Notes under the pieces: model-generated
Databases searched by the model: none
Told to the model about the DNA's origin: nothing
The model's input: the letters and a program-made list of their open reading frames with translations, nothing else
In this document: in pieces, positions 1 to 7,578 of the stretch
How the letters are laid out: every line of letters begins with the position of its first letter
How positions within the stretch are numbered: the stretch's first letter is position 1
Assembly: GCA_031380225.1 (NCBI GenBank)
Contig: JANNFX010000237.1
Span: 1 to 28,232 of the forward strand
Source of the DNA: JANNFX01 sp031380225
Lineage (GTDB): Bacteria > Pseudomonadota > Alphaproteobacteria > Rhizobiales > Hyphomicrobiaceae
DNA length: 28,232 nucleotides
Direction: 5' to 3'
Position numbers and translations under genes: made by a program

Positions 1-2055
1 CTCATAATCTCCCGGCGGAATGACGCCACCGACGACGATCATAATGTCGTCGCGGCCTTCTTTCGCCAGGGCTTCGCGCAACTCGGGCACCAGCGTCAAG
101 TGTCCGGCGGCCAGCGATGATACGCCGATGACATGCACGTCGTTTTCGACGGCTTGGCGGGCGGCTTCGTCGGCGGTGGCGAACAACGGCCCGATATCAA
201 CGTCGAAGCCGAGGTCGGCGAACGCGGTTGCGATCACCTTCTGGCCGCGGTCGTGACCGTCTTGGCCGAGCTTGGCGATCAAAATGCGCGGGCGGCGGCC
301 CTCGTTCTTCTCGAACGCTTCCACAAGTTTCAAAACTTTGGGGACATCGCTGCTCATGGATGACTCCGACCGGTAGACGCCCGAAATGGCGCGAATTTCC
401 GCACGATGACGCGTAAACACAGTTTCCATCGCATCCGACATTTCGCCGACGGTCGCTTTGGCGCGCGCGGCTTTGACAGCGAGATCGAGCAAGTTTGCGT
501 TGCCACGCGCGCCATCGGTCAGCGCCTTCAATGCGGCTTGCGTCTCGGCTTCATTACGCTCAGCGCGAAGTCTTTTGAGCTTGGCAATTTGCTGCTCGCG
601 CACCGATTGGTTGTCGACTTTTAAGAGTGGAAACTCCGCGTCACCAACAATCTTGAACTTGTTGATGCCGGTAATGGTCTGCTTACCGGTGTCGATGCGC
701 GCCTGCGTGCGTGCGGCGGCTTCTTCGATGCGCATTTTCGGAATGCCGGCCGCAATCGCCTTGGTCATGCCGCCAAATTCTTCGATCTCGTCGATATGCG
801 TCATCGCCTTTTGCGCGAGTTCATAGGTCAGCCGTTCAATGAAGTGACTTCCGCCCCACGGATCAATAACCTTGGTGGTGCCACTCTCTTGCTGCAACAG
901 CAGCTGCGTATTGCGAGCTATGCGGGCCGAGAAGTCGGTCGGCAAGGCAATAGCTTCATCGAGGCCATTGGTGTGCAGCGACTGCGTATGCCCCTGTGTC
1001 GCCGCCATGGCTTCGAGGCAGGTGCGCGTGGCATTGTTGTAAACGTCCTGCGCCGTTAGCGTCCAACCCGAGGTTTGTGAGTGGGTCCGCAACGACAGCG
1101 AGCGCTGGTCTTTTGGATTGAACTCTTGCTTGATAAGCTTCGACCACAGCAGACGGGCCGCGCGCAGTTTCGCGATCTCCATGAAGTAGTTCATGCCAAT
1201 CGCCCAGAAGAAGCTGAGCCGTGGCGCGAATGCGTCGATATCTAGCCCGCCGTTGACGCCGGCACGCACGTACTCGATGCCATCCGACAGCGTGTAGCCA
1301 AGCTCGAGGTCAGCGGTCGCACCGGCTTCCTGCATGTGATAGCCGGAAATCGAGATCGAATTGAACTTCGGCATGTGCGCCGATGTGTAGGCAAAAATAT
1401 CCGAGACGATCCGCATCGAAGGAGCGGGCGGATAAATGTAGGTGTTGCGGACCATGAATTCTTTCAGAATGTCATTCTGAATGGTGCCCGCGAGCTGCGA
1501 GGCCGGAACGCCTTGCTCTTCGCCAGCAACGATGAACAACGCTAACACCGGCAGCACTGCGCCGTTCATGGTCATCGAGACCGTCATTTCTTGGAGCGGA
1601 ATGTTGTCGAACAGCGTTCGCATATCGTAGATCGAGTCAATCGCCACACCAGCCATGCCGACGTCGCCGCGCACGCGTGGGTGATCAGAATCGTAGCCGC
1701 GATGGGTGGCGAGATCGAAGGCGATCGAGAGCCCCTTTTGACCAGCCGCGATGTTGCGGCGATAAAAGGCGTTTGAATCTTCCGCGGTCGAGAACCCGGC
1801 ATACTGGCGGATGGTCCACGGCTGGGTGACATACATCGCCGGATACGGCCCGCGCAGATACGGTGCGATGCCGGGATAGGTGTTCAAAAAGTCGAGGCCT
1901 TCGGTATCGGCGCCCGTGTAAACCGGCTTTAGCGGGATGCCCTCGGGCGTCATCCACATGTCTGCCGGGGCCGATCCAGCAGTTGGACTGGCGCGCGCGG
2001 CAGCCGGTGTAGCGCCATCCAAAGCAATCGACGTAAAGTCGGGGATGAGTGTCAT
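1..2055 (-). CDS. scpA: Methylmalonyl-CoA mutase large subunit (3' end cut by window)
   Basis: The enzyme interconverts (R)-methylmalonyl-CoA and succinyl-CoA in the cytoplasm with adenosylcobalamin, feeding propionyl-CoA carbon or the ethylmalonyl-CoA pathway into the TCA cycle. Reading leftwards from the ATG at 2055, about 685 codons are open to the window edge; the family is usually about 715-720 residues, so only the C-terminus is missing. The substrate-domain signature TQPWTIRQYAGFSTAEDSN is present near residues 90-110, followed by FDLATHRGYDSDHPRV. The C-terminal B12 domain carries DGHDRG at residues 599-604, where His601 is the expected axial cobalt ligand. The window ends inside the IVVGGVIPPGDYE strand typical of the B12 fold. 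The start follows only a weak AGG-type ribosome site. A separate small subunit is not seen in the window; long mutases of this type work as homodimers. The symbol could equally be mcmA or mutB. Confidence 0.97.
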   Translation of the reverse strand, partial: MTLIPDFTSIALDGATPAAARASPTAGSAPADMWMTPEGIPLKPVYTGADTEGLDFLNTYPGIAPYLRGPYPAMYVTQPWTIRQYAGFSTAEDSNAFYRRNIAAGQKGLSIAFDLATHRGYDSDHPRVRGDVGMAGVAIDSIYDMRTLFDNIPLQEMTVSMTMNGAVLPVLALFIVAGEEQGVPASQLAGTIQNDILKEFMVRNTYIYPPAPSMRIVSDIFAYTSAHMPKFNSISISGYHMQEAGATADLELGYTLSDGIEYVRAGVNGGLDIDAFAPRLSFFWAIGMNYFMEIAKLRAARLLWSKLIKQEFNPKDQRSLSLRTHSQTSGWTLTAQDVYNNATRTCLEAMAATQGHTQSLHTNGLDEAIALPTDFSARIARNTQLLLQQESGTTKVIDPWGGSHFIERLTYELAQKAMTHIDEIEEFGGMTKAIAAGIPKMRIEEAAARTQARIDTGKQTITGINKFKIVGDAEFPLLKVDNQSVREQQIAKLKRLRAERNEAETQAALKALTDGARGNANLLDLAVKAARAKATVGEMSDAMETVFTRHRAEIRAISGVYRSESSMSSDVPKVLKLVEAFEKNEGRRPRILIAKLGQDGHDRGQKVIATAFADLGFDVDIGPLFATADEAARQAVENDVHVIGVSSLAAGHLTLVPELREALAKEGRDDIMIVVGGVIPPGDYE

Positions 2056-2170
2056 ATGATCTTGCCTGCCGTCTCGGACCGTAACTGTGACACGGGGACT
2101 ACCATAGCCATTCCGGTTTTGCGATGCGGCGAAGGCCGCGTTTGGGGGCTAGGGGCGGGCTCGAAGCAGG

Positions 2171-2863
2171 GTGAAGATTGTGAAAACTTTCAGTTGGATA
2201 GCAGTGGCCATTTGGACGTCGGCCGGACTGGCTCATGCTGAAGCTGCGGACGCCCATGCATTGACCATTTCTGCGCCGCCGGGACATTGCGCCTTCGAAC
2301 CAGCAGCGCCGGAAAACGCCGGTCTCAAGACAGGCTTCAAACCTGGCCTTCAGGAGGCGACACAACTCGTAGCGCTGTTCGTGCCGTGCGATGCGCTGCA
2401 CCTTGCCAAGGCAGGCCTTACGACCTGGCTGCCGGAGTGGGTGGCGTTTGAGAAAAATGCCATCACGATGCCGAGCGATGATGAGCGCAATACCAACGGC
2501 ACGTCGCGAGAAGCGGTCGATACGTTGTGCCGGGATGCGCAAACGCGGCATTGGCAAATTGAGGCCCAGACGTTCGAAGCCAAAACAGCGTCGGCGCACA
2601 AGAGCCTGTCAGACCAACGCCCAGTCGTCTATTTCGGTGTCGTCGGCAATGATCCGGAAGTTTGCTACATGGCGTCGTTGACGTTGGAGGGTGATCCGGC
2701 CGGCCGCAATCACCCGATGTTGAATGTGTTCGCGTTCATGGCAGTTGGCGATACTTGGGTTTATCAAACAGTCCGCCGCCGCGCCGACGATGCATCGGGT
2801 GCACAGGAAGTGCTGTACGACGCCAAGAACGGTGCGCGCGATTTTTTGCGCGGTAACGAGTGA
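2171..2863 (+). CDS. Secreted protein of unknown function
   Basis: I do not recognise a family. The 230-residue product starts with a GTG at 2171, preceded by GAAGCAGG; a second GTG lies three codons in. Residues 1-22 form a convincing Sec signal peptide: KIVK, a hydrophobic core, then a LAHA cleavage site. The mature part has four cysteines (about residues 37, 75, 121 and 167), enough for two periplasmic disulfides, and no transmembrane segment or lipobox. The gene diverges from the mutase gene across 115 bases and converges with the speD-like gene, with only 4 bases between the two stop codons. Codon use matches the neighbours. The signal peptide and clean ending make it a real gene; a periplasmic location is inferred. 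Confidence 0.8.
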   Translation: MKIVKTFSWIAVAIWTSAGLAHAEAADAHALTISAPPGHCAFEPAAPENAGLKTGFKPGLQEATQLVALFVPCDALHLAKAGLTTWLPEWVAFEKNAITMPSDDERNTNGTSREAVDTLCRDAQTRHWQIEAQTFEAKTASAHKSLSDQRPVVYFGVVGNDPEVCYMASLTLEGDPAGRNHPMLNVFAFMAVGDTWVYQTVRRRADDASGAQEVLYDAKNGARDFLRGNE

Positions 2864-2867
2864 TGAC

Positions 2868-3245
2868 TCAAGCCGTTTCCAGTGTCACGAAATCGCGTTC
2901 GCGGTCGAGGACCATGAACGAATTGCGGACAATGCCCCACGGCTTGACGGCCTTCAGAATCGCATCCCGGTCGAGCTGCCCGCAGGTGTAGAAATCGAGT
3001 TGCACCAGTGCCGGAGTGGATTCGTCCCAGATGTGCACGGCGACGTGCGAGGTTTCGATGATCGCAACGCCGGTCAGGCCACGATTGCCCACCTTGTCGA
3101 CATACGCGACGTGAGGGCCGGAGAGCACATTCATGCCCTGGCCCTCGATCAGCTTTGCCATCCAGCTTTCCAAATATGCGCGATCCGCAAGCAAGGGCGG
3201 GTTCGTGACCTCGAAGCGGCCGATGAAATGGTGATGTTTGATCAT
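2868..3245 (-). CDS. speD: SpeD/AdoMet decarboxylase-family pyruvoyl enzyme
   Basis: Prokaryotic S-adenosylmethionine decarboxylases cleave themselves to make a pyruvoyl cofactor and supply the aminopropyl donor for spermidine. The start chosen at 3245 gives 125 residues and has AAAGGA five bases upstream; the ORF can be extended seven codons upstream, but that would bury the ribosome site. Ser66 sits in SHVAVH and matches the pyruvoyl-forming serine; His71 (proton donor for processing) and Cys88 in FYTCG (catalytic) are present. Two features differ from the textbook family: the residue before the serine is Thr rather than the usual Glu, and there are two extra residues between the His and the Cys. 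The N-terminus (KHHHFIGR) is also atypical. SpeD homologues with altered amino-acid decarboxylase specificity are known, so the substrate is not certain. No speE is nearby in the window. Confidence 0.85.
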   Translation of the reverse strand: MIKHHHFIGRFEVTNPPLLADRAYLESWMAKLIEGQGMNVLSGPHVAYVDKVGNRGLTGVAIIETSHVAVHIWDESTPALVQLDFYTCGQLDRDAILKAVKPWGIVRNSFMVLDRERDFVTLETA

Positions 3246-3554
3246 GGCTGTCCTTTCAAGATGCAAGCCAACGAACGCTTGAGCCTGCGAAGATCGCAGG
3301 CCGTCAGCCGTTTACCGGTTGTCCGCGGACGTTTCCTTTGGCAGCCATTTGGATTTCGTAATTTGATCCTCTGAATACGAGGATATCCGTGGCACTCACT
3401 GTCGCGGCTGCTTATTTAATATAATAGCACAGCCCGGCTATTTTAAGATGTGCCGCTTGTCAAAATGGCTAACTTATCGGTTAAAAAAGTTGCTCTTTGA
3501 GTCCTGACCGCTCCGTCACATCCCGCGCTTGATTTCAGACGAAACGCGGAACAA
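3246..3554. other. Non-coding stretch: speD leader and glnA 3' flank
   Basis: These 309 bases hold no credible gene. On the minus strand they form the leader and promoter region of speD. Two small perfect hairpins are visible: CCTGCGA-AGA-TCGCAGG near 3283-3299 and ATCCTC/GAGGAT near 3365-3384. An AT-rich block (TATTTAATATAATAG, about 3412-3426) is the likeliest place for a -10 element, but I could not pair it with a good -35. No riboswitch family is recognised. Confidence 0.4.
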
Positions 3555-3557
3555 ATG

Positions 3558-3586
3558 AAAAAGGCCCGGGATTGCTCCCGGGCCTT
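3558..3586 (-). terminator. Rho-independent terminator of glnA (distal copy)
   Basis: This has the same 9-bp stem, GCAA loop and T5 tract as the proximal copy, exactly 98 bases further downstream. It would act as a back-up terminator between glnA and the region leading to speD. Confidence 0.88.
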
Positions 3587-3655
3587 ATTTGGTCTTGCAA
3601 ACGTGCGTGGCGGCCGGCTCCCCGGAGGGGAGTCGCCACGCACAGATTAAAGATG

Positions 3656-3684
3656 AAAAAGGCCCGGGATTGCTCCCGGGCCTT
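3656..3684 (-). terminator. Rho-independent terminator of glnA (proximal copy)
   Basis: On the minus strand, GGCCCGGGA and TCCCGGGCC form a perfect 9-bp GC stem around a 4-base GCAA loop. Flanking AA/TT extends the stem, and a run of five T follows. It lies about 60 bases past the glnA stop codon. Confidence 0.9.
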
Positions 3685-3744
3685 ATTTGGTCTTGCAAAC
3701 GTGCGTTGCGGCCGGCTCTCCGGAGGGGAGTCGCCACGCACAAC

Positions 3745-5154
3745 CTAGACAGAGTAGTACATATCGTACTCGATCGGGTGCGGGGTCATTTCGTAACGCA
3801 TGTTTTCTTCCATGCGCAGATCGATATACGCGTCGATCATTTCGTCGGTCATGACGCCGCCGGCTTTGAGGTAATCACGGTCCTTGTCGAGGCTTGCCAG
3901 CGCTTCGCGCAGCGAGCCGCACACGGTCGGGATCTTGGCCAGTTCAGCAGCCGGCAGGTCATACAGGTTCTTATCCATCGGGTCGCCCGGATGGGTCTTG
4001 TTCTGGATGCCGTCGAGGCCAGCCATCAACATCGCCGTGAACGCGAGGTAGGGGTTGGCACCCGGATCCGGGAAGCGGATTTCGATGCGCTTCGCCTTCG
4101 GGTTCGAGACGTGCGGAATGCGGCACGAGGCCGAGCGGTTACGCGCCGAGTAAGCGAGCAACACCGGGGCTTCGTAGCCCGGCACCAAGCGCTTGTAGGA
4201 GTTGGTCAGCGGGTTGGTGAAGGCGTTGATCGACTTGGCGTGCTTCAGGATACCGCCGATATAGAACAGGCACATTTCCGAGAGGTCGGCATACTTGTTG
4301 CCGGCGAACATCGGCTGGCCGCCCTTCCAGATCGACTGATGCACGTGCATGCCCGAACCGTTGTCGCCGAAGATTGGCTTCGGCATGAACGTTGCGGTCT
4401 TGCCGTAGGCCTGCGCAACCTGATGGACCACGTACTTATAGATCTGCATGTGGTCGGCCATCTGGATCATCGGGCCGAACTTGACGCCGAGTTCATGTTG
4501 AGCGGCCGCCACTTCGTGGTGATGCTTTTCGACTTTGACGCCCATTTCAGTCAGTACCGACAGCATCTCCGAACGCATGTCCTGGCAGCTGTCGATCGGC
4601 GGCACCGGGAAATAGCCGCCCTTGACGCGCGGACGATGGCCGAGATTGCCCATCTCGTATTCGGTATTCATGTTGGTTGGCAGCTCTGAGCTGTCGACCT
4701 TGAAGCCAACTTGATACATGTCGTTGGAGAAACGCACGTCGTCGAAGATGAAGAATTCTGCTTCCGGGCCGAAGTAGACCTGATCGCCGATTCCAAGCGA
4801 CAACATATAAGCTTCGGCCTTCTTGGCGATGCCGCGCGGGTCGCGCTCATAGAGCTGACCGGTCGAGGGCTCGAGCACGTCGCAGAAAATCGCCACCGTG
4901 GTTTGGGCAAAAAATGGGTCGATGTGGGCCGAGGAGGCATCCGGCATCAACAACATGTCTGAGGCTTCAATCGATTTCCAGCCGGCAATCGATGAGCCGT
5001 CGAAGGCGTAGCCGTCTTTGAACATTTCTTCATCAACGCAGCTGACGTCTGCTGTGACGTGCTGCATTTTTCCTTTGGTGTCGGTAAAGCGAAGATCAAC
5101 GAACTTGGCTTCCTTGTCCTTGATCAGCTTTAACACATCATTCGCGGTCTTCAT
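3745..5154 (-). CDS. glnA: Glutamine synthetase type I
   Basis: The enzyme condenses ammonium with glutamate using ATP and is the central step of nitrogen assimilation in the cytoplasm. The start at 5154 (MKTANDVLKLIKDKE) gives 469 residues, the standard GSI length, and follows GGGGAG with good spacing; the longer ORF beginning at 5178 would place the ribosome site inside the gene. Visible signatures are DGSSIAGWKSIEASDM, the metal/ATP motif KPIFGDNGSGMHVHQS and the NRSASCRIP arginine loop. Tyr398 in NLYDLP is the adenylylation site modified by GlnE, so activity is expected to be controlled post-translationally through GlnB. glnB lies 95 bases upstream on the same strand, making a glnBA operon. 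A duplicated terminator follows the stop codon. Confidence 0.98.
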   Translation of the reverse strand: MKTANDVLKLIKDKEAKFVDLRFTDTKGKMQHVTADVSCVDEEMFKDGYAFDGSSIAGWKSIEASDMLLMPDASSAHIDPFFAQTTVAIFCDVLEPSTGQLYERDPRGIAKKAEAYMLSLGIGDQVYFGPEAEFFIFDDVRFSNDMYQVGFKVDSSELPTNMNTEYEMGNLGHRPRVKGGYFPVPPIDSCQDMRSEMLSVLTEMGVKVEKHHHEVAAAQHELGVKFGPMIQMADHMQIYKYVVHQVAQAYGKTATFMPKPIFGDNGSGMHVHQSIWKGGQPMFAGNKYADLSEMCLFYIGGILKHAKSINAFTNPLTNSYKRLVPGYEAPVLLAYSARNRSASCRIPHVSNPKAKRIEIRFPDPGANPYLAFTAMLMAGLDGIQNKTHPGDPMDKNLYDLPAAELAKIPTVCGSLREALASLDKDRDYLKAGGVMTDEMIDAYIDLRMEENMRYEMTPHPIEYDMYYSV

Positions 5155-5249
5155 GGGCACTCCCCTTTGCACACACAATCGTCTCTACCGTTTGCGGGCG
5201 GTGTGATCGTCCGGTCGGATTTGGTGAAGTCAACTTGGCGATTGAAACC

Positions 5250-5588
5250 TTAAATAGCGTCGGCGCCGTGCTCTCCAGTGCGGATGCGGATGGCCTCCTC
5301 GACACTGGATATGAAAATCTTGCCATCGCCGATGCGGCCCGTTTTCGCAGCCTTCTGAATTGCTTCGACGGCCTTATCGAGCATGTCGTCGGCCAACACC
5401 ACTTCGATTTTGACCTTGGGCAGGAAATCCACCACGTACTCAGCGCCGCGGTAGAGTTCAGTATGACCTTTTTGGCGGCCGAAGCCCTTGGCTTCGATCA
5501 CAGTAATGCCTTGCAGGCCGATTTCCTGCAGGGCTTCCTTTACTTCGTCGAGTTTGAAAGGCTTGATGATGGCTTCAATTTTTTTCAT
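5250..5588 (-). CDS. glnB: Nitrogen regulatory protein PII
   Basis: GlnB is the trimeric signal protein that reports glutamine and 2-oxoglutarate status to GlnE (hence GlnA) and to NtrB/NtrC. The start at 5588 (MKKIEAIIKPFKLDEVKEAL) gives 112 residues, the exact family length; the ORF can be read 16 codons further upstream, but that part has no family similarity. The T-loop sequence GRQKGHTELYRGAEY is intact, with Tyr51 as the uridylylation site, and the C-terminal RIRTGEHGADAI matches the signature end. It is the first gene of a glnBA unit, with a sigma-54-type promoter about 80 bases upstream of its start. Confidence 0.98.
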   Translation of the reverse strand: MKKIEAIIKPFKLDEVKEALQEIGLQGITVIEAKGFGRQKGHTELYRGAEYVVDFLPKVKIEVVLADDMLDKAVEAIQKAAKTGRIGDGKIFISSVEEAIRIRTGEHGADAI

Positions 5589-5666
5589 GGATGGTGACCT
5601 CGGGTGCGAGCACAGCTCAAATAGGGCGCCGCGCAACCATCGCGCACCCCATTTCCGCCGGGGCGT

Positions 5667-5682
5667 AGCATGCCTCGTGCCA
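5667..5682 (-). promoter_or_regulatory. Sigma-54 (-24/-12) promoter of glnBA
   Basis: The minus strand reads TGGCACGAGGCATGCT. It has the full TGGCAC -24 box and a TGC -12 core with the required GG-N10-GC spacing; only the first base of the usual TTGC is changed. Transcription would start near 5655, about 65 bases before glnB. NtrC-activated, sigma-54-dependent glnB promoters are established in rhizobia. I could not find a convincing full NtrC operator upstream. Confidence 0.75.
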
Positions 5683-5768
5683 CATGGTTAGCCGGAAATT
5701 AATGTGTTCAGTATCAGCGAGTTGATCGGGTTCTGCCAAAACTTTCGCCGCACCGCGCCAGTTAGTAT

Positions 5769-5801
5769 GATTAAAAATTAGACGAAACGATCAAAAATTA
5801 G
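5769..5801. repeat. Short direct repeat ahead of the NAD(P)HX repair gene
   Basis: Two copies of GATYAAAAATTAG lie exactly 20 bases apart (5769-5781 and 5789-5801), about two helical turns. They end 18 bases before the ATG of the NAD(P)H-hydrate repair gene, in otherwise GC-rich DNA. A role as paired protein-binding half sites or an UP-like element is inference. Confidence 0.45.
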
Positions 5802-5818
5802 TCTGCTGAGGGGTGCAT

Positions 5819-7372
5819 ATGAACGAACTCCTGACCAGTGCCGAAATGGCCGAAGCTGACCGGCGGGCGGTCTCTTTGGGTATTCCGTCGCTAACCCTGA
5901 TGGAAAACGCCGGCCGGGCGGTGGCGGATGAGGCTGAAAAGATGGTCCAACCCGGCGCGCGCATCGCGGTTTTGTGCGGCCCCGGCAATAATGGCGGTGA
6001 TGGCTTCGTCGCGGCACGGTTGCTTAAAGAGCGCGGGTATGGCGTGCAGGTGGCCTGTTTGGTGCCAATTGCCAGTCTCAAAGGCGATGCGGCCGGGATG
6101 GCGGGGAAGTGGGATGGGGTGGTTGAGCCCATGACGCCATCCGTTCTGACCGACGCTAGATTTATCATAGATGCTCTATTTGGGGCAGGGCTGGCGCGTG
6201 AAGTTGTTGGCGATGCAGCCAAAGTCATCGACGCAATCAATTGCCGGAATGACCATATCGCTGTGCTTTCGGTCGATGTGCCGAGTGGCATCGGCGGCAA
6301 CAGCGGTCAGGTCCATGGTGTCGCCGTGCGGGCTACTCGCACCGTGACGTTTTTCCGGCGCAAACCTGGTCACGTCCTCTATCCAGGGCGGGCGTTTTGC
6401 GGGGCAATTGTCGTTTGTGACATTGGCATTCCTTCAACTGTTCTGCGCTCAATTGATCCCAAAACTTCGATAAACAAGCGGCTATGGCTGCCCGGATTTC
6501 CAGAACTCGGACCCGAAGCACACAAATACAAACGTGGCCACGTCGTCGTCATCTCGGGTCCGGCCTTATCAAGCGGCGCTGCAAGATTGGGCGCGCGAGG
6601 CGCGCTCAGGATCGGCGCTGGGCTTGTGACGCTCATTGGCAACAGCGCGGCATCAACCATCAATGCCGCTCACACCAATGCCGTCATGGTCCGCCGTGTC
6701 GAAGGCGAAGACGAACTCAGGGCATTTCTCAAAGATGAACGACGCAATGCTGTCCTGATTGGGCCTGGAGCGTCGGTCGGTGAGGAAACGGCGAGCGACG
6801 TGCTGACCGCACTAAAGTCTAAAGCGGCCGTTGTCCTCGACGCCGACGCGCTGACGTCGTTTGTCACTGACGACAGTTCAGCGAAAATCGAAGGCGGAAA
6901 CTTTGGCTTTCTCAAACCTGGCCGAACCGGAACGCGAGCGCCGCTTGATCTGTTCAATGCCATCAAGGCGCGCACTGCAGCCGTCGTGATGACCCCGCAT
7001 GAAGGCGAATTCAAACGTTTGTTCGGTGATCTCAAGGGATCGAAACTGGATCGCGCGCGCGACGCGGCAACGGTATCAGGTGCGATCATTGTTCTGAAAG
7101 GCGCCGATACTGTCATCGCCCATCCCGATGGCCGGGCCGCCATCAACACCAATGCGCCGCCAACGCTGGCAACCGCTGGATCAGGCGACGTGCTGGCCGG
7201 TTTCATTTCCGGCTTACTTGCTCAAGGAATGCCAGCCTTTGAAGCCGCCTCCGCAGCCGTCTGGCTGCATGGCGAATGCGCAAACGTGTTCGGTCCAGGC
7301 TTGATCGCCGAAGATTTGCCGGAGGTTTTGCCGGGAGTATTAGCCGCTTTACCAGCGGCCAAAAGCGCGTGA
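5819..7372 (+). CDS. nnr: Bifunctional NAD(P)H-hydrate epimerase / ADP-dependent dehydratase
   Basis: This enzyme repairs hydrated NADH and NADPH: the N-terminal YjeF domain epimerises the R and S hydrates, and the C-terminal ribokinase-like domain dehydrates the S form using ADP. The ATG at 5819 is chosen because GAGGGG lies five bases ahead; a GTG two codons earlier overlaps that site. The product has 517 residues, usual for the fused form. The epimerase motif GPGNNGGDGFVAARLL is near residues 52-67, with NAGRA and the FGAG/SVDVPSG loops around it. The kinase-like domain carries MTPHEGEF and the anion-hole motif GSGDVLAG near residue 454. It is divergent from glnB. In E. coli the homologous gene lies near tsaE and amiB; neither is present here. 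Confidence 0.95.
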   Translation: MNELLTSAEMAEADRRAVSLGIPSLTLMENAGRAVADEAEKMVQPGARIAVLCGPGNNGGDGFVAARLLKERGYGVQVACLVPIASLKGDAAGMAGKWDGVVEPMTPSVLTDARFIIDALFGAGLAREVVGDAAKVIDAINCRNDHIAVLSVDVPSGIGGNSGQVHGVAVRATRTVTFFRRKPGHVLYPGRAFCGAIVVCDIGIPSTVLRSIDPKTSINKRLWLPGFPELGPEAHKYKRGHVVVISGPALSSGAARLGARGALRIGAGLVTLIGNSAASTINAAHTNAVMVRRVEGEDELRAFLKDERRNAVLIGPGASVGEETASDVLTALKSKAAVVLDADALTSFVTDDSSAKIEGGNFGFLKPGRTGTRAPLDLFNAIKARTAAVVMTPHEGEFKRLFGDLKGSKLDRARDAATVSGAIIVLKGADTVIAHPDGRAAINTNAPPTLATAGSGDVLAGFISGLLAQGMPAFEAASAAVWLHGECANVFGPGLIAEDLPEVLPGVLAALPAAKSA

Positions 7373-7578
7373 GGAATTGACTTAAAAAAGCATAATTAAA
7401 TCCGTGAGCGTAGCGGCGGCCAACATTCGCATATTCTCCAGACTGGATATACGTTCAAATGTCTATTCGGTTCCGGTGGATTGCACTTTTCTTTTCAGGG
7501 TCAAACTTAAGTTGATTAATTGATTGTTCAACAACTACCTTCAAACTGAAGTATTCAATTCACGGGGAGGTCCGTAGA

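Larger units (their letters stand above)
3555..3742 (-). repeat. Tandem 90-bp terminator cassette, two copies, period 98 bp
   Basis: Two nearly identical 90-base units lie at 3555-3644 and 3653-3742, separated by 8 bases. Each holds, in minus-strand order, a large GC-rich hairpin (arms GTGCGTGGCG / CGCCACGCAC around an inner CTCC/GGAG stem) and then a rho-independent terminator hairpin. The copy next to glnA has one arm mismatch (GTGCGTTGCG), while the outer copy pairs perfectly. The array begins two bases beyond the glnA stop codon, so it belongs to the glnA 3' end. Confidence 0.9.

Noticed and set aside
3589..4689. Plus-strand ORF of 366 codons overlapping glnA and the terminator cassette
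   Set aside because: It is antisense to a fully conserved glutamine synthetase, and its beginning reads through the hairpin repeats. The histidine/arginine-rich product is typical of shadow frames.
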